Positions 11,690-24,287 of a DNA stretch of 64,000 bases are shown one piece after another. This stretch comes from Lampris incognitus (lineage: Eukaryota; Chordata; Actinopteri; Lampriformes; Lampridae), in assembly GCF_029633865.1 (NCBI RefSeq), contig NC_079213.1:95342066-95406065 (forward strand), read 5' to 3'. The position numbers and the translations under genes were made by a program. Each line of letters begins with the position of its first letter. The first letter of the stretch is position 1. The notes beneath the pieces are model-generated. The model was not told the origin of the DNA and made no database searches. It worked only from the letters and a program-made list of their open reading frames with translations.

Positions 11690-11974
11690 GCCTCTTCTTC
11701 CTGACCAAAAAAAAAGTTTCAAAGGTGTAAACAAAAACTACGGATACCACTTAGGGAAAAAAATTCGTAGGTAAAGCCTCAACACTCGAAAACGCATGCA
11801 TTGACCAAAACCACAATCGCAAATTGATGATAAATCTGATTGCGTGCATGTGTGTTTGTGTGAGAGAACGAGATGCACAGCCTAGACTATTGGCACGTAA
11901 TGTTTCTGTAAGTTATTTATAAGTTACTCAGAGCGCTGGTTTGCCCCTTTTTGACCCGCCTACCCCAGCCTGAG

Positions 11975-12405
11975 ATATTTTCTTTTCTTCTTTGTATTTT
12001 CCCCCTTTTTCCCCCCAATTGTATCCGGCCAATTACCCACTTTTCCGAGCCGTCCTGGTTGCTGCTCCACCCCCTCTGCCGATCTGGGAAGGACTGCGGA
12101 CTACCACATGCCTCCTCTAATACATGTGGAGTCGCCAGCTGCTTCTTTTCACCTGAAAGTGAGGTGTTTCGCCAGGGGGACGTAGCACGTGGGAGGATCA
12201 TGCTATTCCCCCCAGTTTCCCCTCCTCCCCGAACAGGTGCCCCAATTAACCTGAGGAGGCACTAGTGCAGTGGCCAGGACACATACCCACATCCGTCTTC
12301 CCACCCGCAGACATGGCCGATTGTGTCTGTAGGGCACCCGACCAAGCTGGAGATAACACGGGGATTTGAACCGTCAGTCCCCTTGTTGGTAGGCAATGAA
12401 ATAGA
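11975..12405 (-). mobile_element. tRNA-type SINE, copy 2
   Basis: Collinear with the SINE at 8599-9027 over nearly its full length, sharing ACATGTGGAGTCGCCAG and the B-box-like GGTTCAAATCCCCG on the minus strand. It sits at the right side of the composite block 11185-12413. Its own target duplication could not be fixed. Confidence 0.85.
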
Positions 12406-12469
12406 CCGCTAGTAGTATCTAGTCTCCTGTCTTGATATTGATATTGTATTGATATGTTGCCCAGCTCCA

Positions 12470-14302
12470 TGGGTGTCTGCAACCTTTCTGTATGATTTCA
12501 CTTGTCTGGCCAACTTTGATTTGCTGCAGTTCTGGTCAGCGTTCAGGTAGAAGTTAAACATATCATGCTTAAGGGGGTCTTAAATTATATGTAATGGTGT
12601 AATTTTTCCTCTTATACATTTTGCCAAATTCTTTATGTCACCCTTTTTCAAACCTGACAAGCATTAACACCCCAATCCTCATGTGAAATGGAGCTGACTG
12701 TCTACCTTGGGCTGGAATGTCACCCTGTTCCAACAGCACCATGGGCTAGTGTGAATAAGAGCTGTAATGTGACAAGGCTGGTGGGCTTGTTGGTCTGAAA
12801 TGGATACTTGATAGAAAGCAAGGCCTGTCGAGCCTTGTCAAGCATGGCATACTAATCCAGGATTATGGGCCAGGTCTCCTTGATTGTCTTTCTCATTACT
12901 GGGTAAAGGGAAAAGCTGTGTCTAGAGCAGTACAGCTTCTCAAAGAGTCTGGCTTAATCCCATGCTGTGACGACTGCTTCACCAGCTCCTCATAGATATC
13001 TCCCTGTAGAGGTGCTGATGGACAAACCAGATTTATTGGTGAGATTGGTGTGTTAGTTACTTTAGTTCTTTTACAGGCTGGATGGATGTAGCTAGAGCGA
13101 CTTTGGAGCTGCTGGGAATGCCTCTAGCACTGACTGGTTCAGGGTCCAGTCTCTTACTGCCTTCCCATGGGAAATGCTTTCTATCTCAGAATTCCCGATC
13201 AATCAGACCAGATAGACTGAACTACACCTAACTCTAAGGTGCTAAATACAAGCATACTTTTTCAGTCCTATTTTTAGACTTACTGCTGTTGCAAACTAAT
13301 CATCCAACAGTCTTGGATGTCAATTCCTAGGTGTACATACGGTCAAAAAAAGAATAGCACTGTCTATCAGAATGTTTTGATTGTAGGCTCTGTTGACTTG
13401 TTAGGCTATATCTGCTTGTCTCTCTTGACTATTGCCATCACCTATACAATAAGCTGTCTCTCGGTGTTAGACTATCTCAGGCTCTGACAGCTTGAAGTAT
13501 TGATGCTATGTTTTTTTTCCCCTCTCATCCATCCCTCTCGTGTGTCATCCTGAATGGCAAGGCTTGGATAGACTCCCTTTTTCATATGGCTAGAACTGGA
13601 TAGGCTCACATGTAGCTATTATGTCCTTGCCAGCTTAAGTCTCCTGGTTGTTTTTCATCTCTACGTGTCATGTAGTTCTCAGTGTGAATGTAGCCCCATG
13701 TATCCCAAGAGGTTGCGAATGAGCCCAAATCATGGAACTGATCTTTTGGCTCATGTAAATACCTTGGTACTAAATAGCAAATGGGCTGCCATGGTTAACG
13801 GTGCTTCTAGAAAGGCTAAGTAAGATGGAGTATAATGTAACGAATGAGGGCATACGCACACATCTCTCTTGCTCAGTAAGGAACACACATGCAGGCACAC
13901 ACGCACACAAAGAATCTATTTGTTCTCCTCCCCACTGTCGCTTAGCAGCAGAACATACAGCACAGTGAACGTTGCATCTTCATGATGCCATTCATGCCCT
14001 CCGGGACAACACTAGCCTTGTGCCTGGAGACCTGTAATGCACACTGACATGAGTAGCTACCCTAACCAACCAAGGGTCCCATGGAGAGGACTCGGGGGGG
14101 GGGGGGGGGACTGGTAGCCACTGCAGCTCAACACACATATCAGAGGCACCACTGTTGCTGCACTGTGAGCCACATAAGTTTACCATCAGTTTGTAACCCA
14201 ACAATGCTCACTGCAGTAGTGTGAGACAGAGCACTAGGCACTTGTCGTTCCCACTGTGATCGAGCTACTCCTTGGTCTCTTAACTAAGGCGTCAGTATAA
14301 GG

Positions 14303-14336
<34 letters not shown>

Positions 14337-15530
14337 GCTGTCATCCCCTGCAGATAGATGGCCTTTGTGTCTAGGGATGGTACAACAGGGCACATCTGAC
14401 CTTGTAATGTACGAGAGCTGTGTCTCTCCACACACTCACTTGGCCCCACACATTCATTTGGGCATCCTTACTGTACAGCTAGCACACACACACCCCTTGA
14501 TGTTTCTGCCGTATTAGGACAGATTTTGTAATGCATATATTGCTTGGTATGGTTATTGTTATAGTCTATACAGTATACAAAGGCTCAGGGACATCTGTTG
14601 TTGGTTAAATTTTGGCATTGGCTGAATAAACAGGATTGATTGTGCTGCTGTTGATATTGAGCTGGAGAAGATACTGAAAATCAGTTTTCAGCTGCCCCTT
14701 ATTGCAGTTCTGTCTGCTATAAACAAAGCTTTTATTAAGAGGACAGGTGAGTTTGAGCTGAGTTGTGTAGACTGTATGGCTGACTGTTGGCTACTAGATT
14801 TTGCTAGCAAATTATTTTTGGAGCCCTAATGAATGACAGAATACATGGTTTGAATTATCTTTCATCTACATTTAAGAGTTAAATCTTTTTTTCAAAATTG
14901 ACAAAATAATGGTGGTTTGGTCTTGGAATGACGTGTCCCAGTTGGTGGGGAGTTTTGACCTTGCGGAAGTTAGTAATGTCAGTGATATTCCATTCTCCTG
15001 TTGTCTGTCAGACTTGTGTGTTGGAATGTCCAACATCGGCATCGTTTTCTCCCTCCTCCCTCCTTTATCCCCCTGGCCTGCTCCCAGCATGTATGTTTGA
15101 GGTGACTGTTGCCTCCCCCTCTTTCTCCTTTCCTTCTACCAATCTGTCTCTCCAGGGGTTAAACCTGCTCTAGCCTTCTCTCAGCTGCAGACCAGTTTAA
15201 ACCGGTTTTCAGGGAAGTGCTTTGTGTCTACCATGGAACCTTAGGTAGGGTCATGTGTGGCTGTGATGATGTCACGGCGAAGCAGAAAGTTCTTGAGTCA
15301 GCTCTCTGAATACAAGATGGTGCACTTAGGTATGTATGTAAATCCTTTTGTGTTAGTTAATCTTGGCTTGACCGGCATCCAGCCCAAATTATCCAGTAGA
15401 CTAGTTGTACCAACAACGCTGCTTATGAAGCATTCATCTTTACCCAGGAAAGGGCTTATTGATTTTTTTGAAAAGTGCAAGACTGGGGGGGTTGGTTAAC
15501 AGTAGAACACCCCCCCGCCATGAACACAGG
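12470..15530. other. No gene seen; mostly unique non-coding DNA
   Basis: I see no domain-bearing frame. The stretch has a run of about 15 G at 14094-14110, a CA run near 14310-14333 and otherwise non-repetitive sequence. It may be intergenic or a long 5' intron. Confidence 0.5.
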
Positions 15531-16463
15531 GAACTTGATTCATATCAAGCCCTCCTGGGGTCAGCAGAGGAAAAAAAAGTCCTGTGTCTAAATCTGTACT
15601 CAGTTTAGAAACCTGTGGGCACCGTGCTCTTGGATTCGTAATCCGTGCCCTCGAATTATGAATCCTTGCCTACAGATTTGCAAACTGCCCTCGAATTATG
15701 AATCCGTGCCCACAGATTTGCAAACTTTGCCCTCATATTTGCAACCCATGCACTCAATCACAGATTCGAACTTTCCGGATCAATAACTACAACACCTAGT
15801 TTGGAAAACTATGCTTTTGCATAATTTTGGGGAATTTTTATTGGTAAAAATATTCAATAACTTTTATTCTTATACAAAAAAATATTCAAAAGCACGTTTC
15901 CCCCAAACTACGTGTTTTAATATAACCAACAGGAGACCATTGATGTGTGAAGTGATTTTGGGGACACTACACTGTAAAAGACTGAAGTTATTGAATATTT
16001 TTGTAGCATCTCTTTTTGGTGTTGCACTTTTTAGATGGTCCCTGTACTTTGTCTCACAGCCAGCTGTACATAGAGACCAGTTTAGTTTGTCTGTCTCGGA
16101 GGACGGCTTGTTTTGGTGAAAATTAGGTTGTAGCTCATCGTCTACCTTACTATAGTAGGAAAGAGGCGTAGTTTGTGTTTTAACGTTTCGCTTATCAGTT
16201 ATCGATCCGGGAAGTTTGACTCCGTGAACGAGCACATGGATTGCAAATCCAAGGGGACAGGTTACTAATCTGTGGGCATGGATTTGTAATTCGAGTATAT
16301 GGTTTACAAACTTGTGGGCATGAATTCAGAATTCGAGGGCACGGATTATGAATCCGAGAGCATGGTTTATAAACCGTGCCCACAGATTTCTAAACTGAGA
16401 GTACAGATTTACACATGGGTCTTCTTCTTTCTCAGCTGACCCCAGTGGGGCTCCATAGATCCA
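15531..16463. mobile_element. Foldback-type element with long inverted arms
   Basis: The left arm (about 15531-15785) and right arm (about 16195-16463) are inverted copies. TCTAAATCTGTACTCAGTTT on the left answers AAACTGAGAGTACAGATTTA on the right, and GGGGTCAGC answers GCTGACCCC. Each arm is built from short diverged subrepeats around GTGCCCACAGATTTGCAAAC and CCTCGAATTATGAATCC. The middle has a further inverted pair, AATATTCAATAACT at about 15850 and AGTTATTGAATATT at about 15985. No transposase is visible. The subrepeated arms fit a foldback or long-TIR element. Confidence 0.75.
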
Positions 16464-17643
<1,180 letters not shown>

Positions 17644-17773
17644 TAGGGCTGTCCTGAATAACCTTTGTTCAAGCTACAGATATTTGGTGCATTTTCTGAA
17701 CAAATATCTGAATATTTGTTCTAAATGAATTAGCCAACTCCTCAGATGGATGATGGATTATGAATGCAGTCAC
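17644..17773. repeat. Partial hAT terminus preceding the main hAT
   Basis: TAGGGCTGTCCTGAATA here is repeated exactly at 17774. It is followed by ATATTTG / CAAATAT phrases typical of the inner terminus of that hAT family. It looks like a truncated sister copy abutting the larger element. Confidence 0.55.
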
Positions 17774-18149
17774 TAGGGCTGTCCTGAATACTATTTTTTG
17801 GACTCCGAAGCATCAGTAGTAACCAACAGCGAATATTTGCAGCTTTGGGGGGGGCATGACTCGGGAAGGAGTCAGCCAGACATTTCTCCATTGTTGGCCG
17901 AGATGGAAGGCATAGCGGTGCAACCCGTGTCTTTTGGTTTAATTAAAGACATGAATCGTTAAGGATTTTGTTATTCTACAGTATTGTTGTTTGTGTTGTT
18001 ATTTGTTAATGAAAAACATTTCCAAAACGTTTGGTGTGTTTTATGCATGTTTCTAATCCCAAGGGATTTAGTTGATCGAGGTCCTATCTATGCACTTTTT
18101 GTGACATAACAGCTTGTAACAATTTTTTTAATCATGGATAAATCTACAT

Positions 18150-18400
18150 AAATACTCATAATTCCCTTGGACAGTGATTTTTTTTCCCTCTCTTTTTAGT
18201 TTGAATATATGTGTTAGTTTGGATATATGTGTTAGTTTGGATGTGTGTTCTTGTAGTTCTTGTAGTTTTTGTATATGTGTTTTGTCTTTGTCATTTACCC
18301 CACCGCTGAGGGCTGGGGTAAACGACATTTTGTTTCATTTCACGTACTTGCGTACGTGAAATGAAGTGACAGTGTTCCTGATTCCTGATTCCCGATTATA
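18150..18400 (+). repeat. Possible LINE 3' tail
   Basis: Contains TAGTTTGGATATATGTGT tandem phrases, then a palindromic TTTCACGTACTTGCGTACGTGAAA (18339-18362), then repeated TTCCTGATTCC. The repeated tail resembles the end of a non-LTR element, but the family is not certain. Confidence 0.35.
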
Positions 18401-19074
18401 ATAGGCTCTGAATCCAAGACAACGCCCGAAAAAGCGCTGTGAAACAAAAGCACAGAAATGGCATTCTAGCTCCGACAAATTTAAGATTTGAGATTTATAA
18501 TTATAAGATTTTTTTATTTATTTATAATTTCTTTATTGTCACGTCTCAGTACTTGTATATGTTGAAATGAAATCTGTCATCCACATTTAAGCCTTCCTGT
18601 ACACTAGGAGCAGTGGGTGGGGCCAACTCCAGTTCCACGTTCCATCAGCTATTAGTCTAAGTCTATAGCTTTTTATAACTTGAACCCAACAAGAGTCAGA
18701 CATGCAAAACACGCTTATTTCTGTTATAACAACAATACTTTTAATGAGATAGCCATAACAGTAGGCTTAACAGTGTAATACTCCAACATTTTTCTAACAA
18801 TGAACTAACTGTAATAAGTAGAACAAGGTAGCACAATTATGATAACAGCAGCACACATTTCAGTAAATGAACAGTTTAAATGAAAATAACGAATGGTCTT
18901 ATATACAATAAAATGAAGGGTAATAAATAGAACAAGGTTGGTAGCGCAATTAGCAAAGTTATGATAACAGCAGCACAGCACACATTTTAATAAACAAACA
19001 ACTCTTTTCCAAACATTCAAACCAATAAATAAATCACAATCAGGTTGCAATCTTCATTTGAATAAGCCTACCTA

Positions 19075-20458
19075 CACACTCTTCATGTTGTGTGTGAAGA
19101 AGATGAGTTTGTCCACATTTTCAGGTAAAAGGGAACCTCTGGTCTTGTTCATGACATAGCCAGCCTTTGAGAAAATGCGCTCTGGGTTGAAGTGGCTGGA
19201 ACGCAAAAGCAGGATTTGGCTGCAAATACCAGTTTAGGGTAGCAGTCGCTGTTTTGCTTCCATCATGCAAGTGGCCAGACTGGACCTTAGTTGTGTCTCA
19301 AATATATAGCTCCATCTCTTTCTTTGTGCCGTCACCATCGTGTTCTTCTTCCTCCTCATCATTGGACTCAGACTGCATCAGTATTGAGATCTCCTGCTGT
19401 TTCTTTCTTTTTCTTTGATGGTAGTGCAGCAGTCTCCTCTTCTCCATGCTCCATGCATCTTGCTGCCGGCTTTTCTTCCACCTCCTGAATGGTCTGTTAC
19501 TGGTCCAGATGTTCAGCCAGGTGGGCAACCTTAAAATCAAATAGCATTTCATTTGTCAAATCTGCAGATGTGTTGTGCACATGGTAAATCAGTGTGGCAT
19601 AATAATAGTAAATATAATTAAATTTAATGTAATAATTTAAAAATAAAATATTAGTCTAACCTCAATGTAGACGAGGTCCCTCTTAATTAAGAATTACGAA
19701 TTTCAGTTGCTTGAATTGCTGGTCCAGTGCTGACAAAAGGAGATAGATGCTCCAAACTTAACAGTTTCCATCTTCTGTCGATCTCCGTGATGAGGGTCTT
19801 CTTCATTTCTCTGGTGGCAGGGCTGTCATCCTCTGGTGACAGGTGGCGTTTCTTCAGGTTGAAGAGCATTGGCATTGTTGCAGACAACAGACGACAAGTT
19901 CTCCTCCTGTGATAGCAGTTGTGTGAGCGTGATTAGGGCCCCCAGCACTTCTGTTGTCTCCTGTGCCAGTTTCCACTGGTCTGCAGTCAGATCCAGGATG
20001 CGATCTCCTTTCTTCGTGATGCTGGGATCTGACAAAACAGCCGTCACTGGCCATTGTTGCTCCACCAGTCGGTCAAGCATTTCACATGTTGAATTCCAGC
20101 GAGTAGTGACATCCTGTATGAGTTTGTGCTGTACAACATTCTGCTGCTTTTATTTCTCTTTCAAGGCAGCTGTGGCTTTTGCATTTTTTTTGTGTCCCAC
20201 GAGATTACTGGCAGCCGAAACTGCGACGTATTCCGTGTTGTTTTAGAGCTGTATTAATGCACAGTTGTAGCATGTGTCCTGAGCAGTAGACCCCTTGAAC
20301 GTTGCCCCATTTCCCTGGTTTGGTCTTTAGCGTCAACGTGCACAGCTTCATATTGCTGGCATTGTCGTGAGCAATGGCTACTCGCTTGTAATTTGGAATG
20401 GCAAAGGTGTCTGCTGCTTCTGCAAGCTGTTGTGCAATGTTGACTCCCGTATGGCTCA
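19075..20458 (-). pseudogene. hAT transposase, C-terminal half (broken)
   Basis: From right to left on the minus strand: SHTGVNIAQQL and AIAHDNASNM (RNase H-like core), CSGHMLQLCINTAL, DLTADQWKLAQETTEVL, and then FNPERIFSKAG with SLLPENVDKL (hATC dimerisation domain). Several changes of frame occur, for example near 20130 and 19560. The protein would have cut and pasted its own element. It is clearly no longer coding. Confidence 0.75.
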
Positions 20459-21341
20459 CCTCCTGTCAGAGTTGTGATCAAGTCACTGTTATGCAAGTCA
20501 TAAGTAAGTCTCAAGTCTTAACCTTCGAGTCTCAAGTCAAGTCCCAAGTCATGAAGGGCAAGTCTCAAGTCAAGTCCCAAGTCACCGAGCTCAGGTCAAG
20601 TCAAGTCAGAAGTCCCTAATTTCAGGTGTCAAGTCATCAAGTCTCAAATGTAGGGTGTTTTATACCAATTTAACAATTTTTTAAAAATTCAGGTAATATT
20701 AAATTGTTTCATTACAATAGTACATAAATAAACCACAGATAATGTTAGAAATAATTGTTATTTTATTGTGTTCAAATTTGGACAGCAGTTGGATTTTGTT
20801 TTACATTTAAGAAATAATAAAAGGCACACTCTCAATCACAAATGAGCGCACAACTCTTAATAACAATACAAAACGTATTGATCATTCCAATACACAATAA
20901 ACAAACACTCTCTCTGCTTGTCTAGTTCGACCTACAATTCATTGCACTTGCAAAATATCAAGTTGGCTAGGACTTTATCGCCTCCCTTCAAAGCCACTCC
21001 TCCAAAACACGCAAACATGCACTGCCTGACTAGCCCACTGCTGGAGGTAGATAGGTTGACAGGCAGGTAGGCCATCCAATCATTTTAACCGGACACCTTA
21101 AAATGATTGGATGGGTTTATAACGGTCCTGCGACTTCCACAGATTACTCTTTATATTTTTTTCATTTAGTGTCAGAGCATTTTATTTATTGATTGCTGTC
21201 GGGATGTAAAGAGAATTGCAAAAAATATAACAAAAAGTGCTTCTGAAAAAAATCGCCTCCCCTACCTTTAATTGTTTGACTCCCTAGATTAGTGGAATCA
21301 GGGGTGCTGTTGGTGTAATTCAATAAATACATGGGCTGTGT

Positions 21342-21450
21342 GTGACGAAAGGCGCACCCTACTTATGTACGCTTATTAAGTACCGATGTACGTGACAATG
21401 TGTACTTAATAAGCGTACATTAAAATATATAGGGGTGCGTTTTTGGTCAC
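21342..21450. repeat. Palindromic MITE-like element, 109 bp
   Basis: TGTACGCTTATTAAGTAC (21366-21383) is a perfect 18-bp inverted copy of 21402-21419. The outer arms GTGACGAAAGGCGCACCC and GGGGTGCGTTTTTGGTCAC are also inverted with small gaps. It can fold into one long hairpin. Confidence 0.8.
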
Positions 21451-21490
21451 AGTCATGGAGGTTTTAGAACCACTGGACTAGACACAAGGG

Positions 21491-21655
21491 AGTATTTCAC
21501 AAAGCTGGCTAACTGAGTATGCCTGACATCTGCGCAGAGTAAACCCTGGAAACCTTTCAGATCTGGAACATGGAGGGAAGTAAAAAGAGCTGTTCCGGGG
21601 TTCACTCTGCACAGAAGTGAGGCTTACTTAGTTAGCCAACTTTGTGAAATAACCT
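21491..21655. repeat. Palindromic MITE-like element, about 165 bp
   Basis: The left terminus AGTATTTCACAAAGCTGGCT is inverted in TAGCCAACTTTGTGAAATAA at the right. The inner part also pairs (ACTCTGCACAGAAGT with TCTGCGCAGAGTAAA). No coding content. Confidence 0.7.
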
Positions 21656-21899
21656 ACTACCCCATGGCTCTAATCTAAGCCTATGCTTAGTAGGCTATGT
21701 TTCATATTGGGTGCAGTGCACTTTGTGTCATGCTCTGAGCATTATTTCAATTGCCATTGTGCCATACAAAAAGTGTTGTAATATAGGAAATTATAGGTAT
21801 TAATTTTGGTTTCATGAAACAAGTAAATGTATTTATAAATGTTTATAATTCAATGGAGAAAAATCTTTCCAAAGACAGTATATAACTAGATTAATTTGA

Positions 21900-22060
21900 A
21901 TCATGGAGATACTTTAATATTTTTTATTTATTTGTTTATTTGACAGGGACAATGCACAATAAATGTATTGCACCAGAATTAGCTATAAGCTAATTTGCAT
22001 CTGTAGTCCCTCGGCAGGAGTCGTCGGTAGCACATGATTCGGAGTATCAAGTCTAAATGC
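21900..22060. repeat. Dispersed teleost repeat fragment
   Basis: TTTATTTGACAGGGACAATG, then ATTAGCTATAAGCTAATTTG and CATCTGTAGTCCCTCGG, form a phrase recognised from general knowledge as a common fish interspersed repeat. Its class is not determinable here. Confidence 0.4.
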
Positions 22061-22494
22061 TCAATTAAAAACAGTGTAAACATAATCACGATTGAATACC
22101 ACTAGTTCAGTGCCCGTTCGAAATGGGCTGATTTTCTCAAGAACCGCATTATATTACGCATATTTAAAACTATATCATATTATAGTATGATACGTGAAAC
22201 CATGCACTGAAACAGTGTTTGATAGGCTAATTATCAGGGGGCAACAGGGGGTATGCTAATTCATTCCGGTGACTGCTACATCACCCAGACATCGTTTGCC
22301 TACTGGGCCAACATAATTGAATATTTGCTGTTAGGTGTTCTGAAACAGAACAGTACGTTCAATTGTATTGTTGAGATGAGATTGGGACGATGTTCGGGCG
22401 ATATAGCTTGGCGTATTCCAAACGGGCAGATTGGGTCTGTGTGTGTCTGACCACTCACACGCTACTGTACCTGTAGGCTAGCAAACAAACTTAC

Positions 22495-22667
22495 TTCTCT
22501 TTGTGGCTTTTCAGATGACGCACAAAGTTTGACATTGTTGAAATCCCATCTGATAATTTTGCTGCACATGTTTTACAAACAGCAGTCCTTTTCTTCCCAA
22601 CAACTTCGAAGTTCTTATAGCCGTAAATACTTATTTTTGGAATCGTTCCAGCAGCTGCACTTGCCAT
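22495..22667 (-). CDS. BED zinc-finger exon of the nested hAT
   Basis: On the minus strand an ATG at 22667 opens a frame beginning MASAAAGTIPKISIYGYKN. It carries the zinc ligands C-x2-C (VCKTCAAKL) and H-x3-H (RHLKSH) of a BED finger, the DNA-binding module at the N-terminus of many hAT transposases. The frame ends at a good splice donor, AA|GTAAGT at 22494. An in-frame upstream extension (to 22739) exists but lacks support. No downstream transposase exon remains inside this element, so alone it encodes only a DNA-binding fragment. Whether it is transcribed or spliced into anything cannot be judged from sequence. Confidence 0.65.
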
Positions 22668-23065
22668 GACTGCAAACTCTCCGCGCTCATGTTGAGTAGA
22701 GCTGACGTTAGTTTTTGAGTAGCATGATGGTACCTCCAATTAGATTTGAGTGTTTTTGTTTTCCCGCCCATCTAAACGTTTGATTGGCCCTACGCGATGC
22801 CTGTGCGTAGGTAATTGTGTACGCGCTGGAAATGAAGAATGATTACAAAATAAAATAAATAAAATACGAGAGCGGTGCATCCCGCATAAACATTGAGAAA
22901 ACACTCATCTCGAGTCATCCAGCTCAAGTCCAAGTCCAAGTCCAAGTCATAGATGTCAAGTCTCAAGTAATTTTCATTTTGGCAAGTCAAGTCACAAGTC
23001 ATCAAATTTGTGACTCGAGTCGCACTCGAGTCCAAGTCATGTGACTCAAGTCCACAACTCTGCCT

Positions 23066-23460
23066 CCTGTTAATTTGGTTTCCAGTTTGAAGGCACAGAG
23101 TTCCCACTCCTGAGTTATAAAGTGACAGGTGACAGCCATGTACGCCACCGTACTCACCGAGGTCCAAATGTCTGTTGTGAAATTTAAGGCAGTTTTCAAC
23201 GAGTTAAAATTTGGTCTTGCACATTGCTGTACTTCAGAGACAGGGCGTGTGAAATACTGGAGTGTTTGGGTACAGTGTAGTCGGGCTCTATCTTCATTAA
23301 TGTTCTGAAGCCTTCGACTATGTTAATGGGTCTCATATCCATAGCGGTGAACTCTTCTATGGTATCTGATATGTCTCATGTCTCCATTATTGGTTGTTGG
23401 AACTGTAGGGTCTGCTGTGTAGTTTTGGGTGTGGTTGAGAATGTTGCCTGGGAATGCACC
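23066..23460 (-). pseudogene. hAT transposase, central part (broken)
   Basis: The minus-strand frame reads MRPINIVEGFRTL, then IEPDYTVPKHSS, and (after stops) FTTDIWTSVSTVAYMAVTCHF and WELCAFKLETK, the standard order in ZBED-type hAT transposases. It is interrupted on the left by the nested hAT and on the right by the SINE at 23476. Confidence 0.75.
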
Positions 23461-23475
23461 TATGGACAAATTATT

Positions 23476-23599
23476 CAGTCATTGTCATCCAAACCACTTA
23501 TCCTTACTCATGGTTGCGGGGATGCTGGAGCCTATCCCAGCACTCATTGGGCGACAGGTGGGGAGACACCCTGGACAGGCCTTCCAGACCATCACAGGG

Positions 23600-23664
<65 letters not shown>

Positions 23665-23885
23665 GGACAGTTTAGTACAGCCAATTCACCTGACCTACAT
23701 GTCTTTGGACTGTGGGAGGAAACCAGAGCACTCGGAGGAAACCCATGCAGACATGGGGAGAACATGCAAACTCCACACAGAGGACGACCCCCAAGGTTGG
23801 ACTACCCCACGGCTCGAACCCATTGAACCCAGGACCTTCTTACTGTGAGGCGACCGCACTAACCACTGTGCCACCGTGCTGCCCC
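23476..23885 (-). mobile_element. tRNA-type SINE with CA expansion
   Basis: Read on the minus strand it starts GGCAGCACGGTGGCACAGTGG, with an A-box-like TGGTTAGTGCGG and the tRNA-like promoter region. It ends in a GGATAAGTGG...GGATGACAATG tail. A perfect 12-bp duplication GGACAAATTATT lies at 23464-23475 and 23886-23897. A CA microsatellite (about 23602-23660) has grown in its middle. It lies inside the decayed hAT. Confidence 0.9.
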
Positions 23886-24171
23886 GGACAAATTATTATT
23901 AGACTTATTATTAGGCTTTTTTATGCCAATAATTGCCTTAGCCTCAGATGATCCCACGTTACTCAGTGAGTTTTATTTTAACTATTCGGATCAGTTGCAA
24001 CTATTTTCCAAGCAAATTAAGTGCATGTTTTTAATCATGTGTAACGTTACGATAAAAGCAGCTTGATAATGGCAACTGGAAAACAGACATGAGCTGATCT
24101 AAGTTTGCTAGCTATTATATTCTTGGTTTTTTACACCGTATAAGAATAGCCTGCTACTTACAACATTCAAG

Positions 24172-24287
24172 TGCTTTATCATCCTTGTTGCGCCATCGTG
24201 GTCGTCCAGTTTCAAATTGCATATTTGGCACACTGCCTTGCCATTTCTCAATTTAAAGTGTCGCCACACAGCTGAGGTCTTCGGCAT
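24172..24287 (-). pseudogene. BED-finger first exon of the decayed hAT
   Basis: An ATG at 24287 (minus) opens MPKTSAVWRHFKL, then VCQICNLKL (C-x2-C) and IKHLNV, ending at the donor TTG|GTAAGT-like site GTAAGT at 24171. This is the start of a ZBED-type hAT transposase. The next exons are broken, so it is called a pseudogene fragment. Confidence 0.65.

Larger units (their letters stand above)
11185..12413. mobile_element. Composite insertion flanked by AGTATCTAGT
   Basis: The 10-bp sequence AGTATCTAGT occurs at 11175-11184 and 12414-12423, directly bordering this block, so the block entered the surrounding hAT. Its left part starts AGTGATGCATGGGTC and reads like the terminus of another hAT family, with alternating CCCGACC phrases. 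It also holds a 55-bp tandem duplication, a CACT/CA microsatellite and a SINE at its right side. Confidence 0.6.
10808..12469. mobile_element. Small hAT element enlarged by nested insertions
   Basis: The left end TAGGGCTGG pairs with a mutated right end CCAGCTCCA. The outside 8-mers TGGGTATG and TGGGTGTC share six bases, consistent with a decayed 8-bp target duplication. Two insertions are recognisable inside: a 64-bp RTE tail (10867-10930) and a composite block (11185-12413). Without them the element would be only about 350 bp, a MITE. Confidence 0.65.
20467..23062 (-). mobile_element. Internally deleted hAT nested in another hAT
   Basis: Exact ends: the left terminus starts CAGAGTTGTG and the right terminus ends CACAACTCTG. 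The inner sequences are full of AAGTC / GACTT phrases in inverted order. A perfect 8-bp target duplication CCTCCTGT lies at 20459-20466 and 23063-23070. The 2.6 kb interior keeps a BED zinc-finger exon but no transposase catalytic region, so the element is non-autonomous. It also holds two small palindromic MITEs and another dispersed repeat. Confidence 0.92.

Noticed and set aside
18339-18362. Palindrome TTTCACGTACTTGCGTACGTGAAA as a transcription terminator or operator
   Set aside because: The genome is vertebrate and the palindrome lies in a repeat tail; no such role can be supported.
23600-23665. Open frames made of alternating His-Thr or Cys-Val residues (also at 26.1, 26.6, 53.3, 58.5 and 63.3 kb)
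   Set aside because: They are translations of CA/GT microsatellites, open in several frames by composition only.
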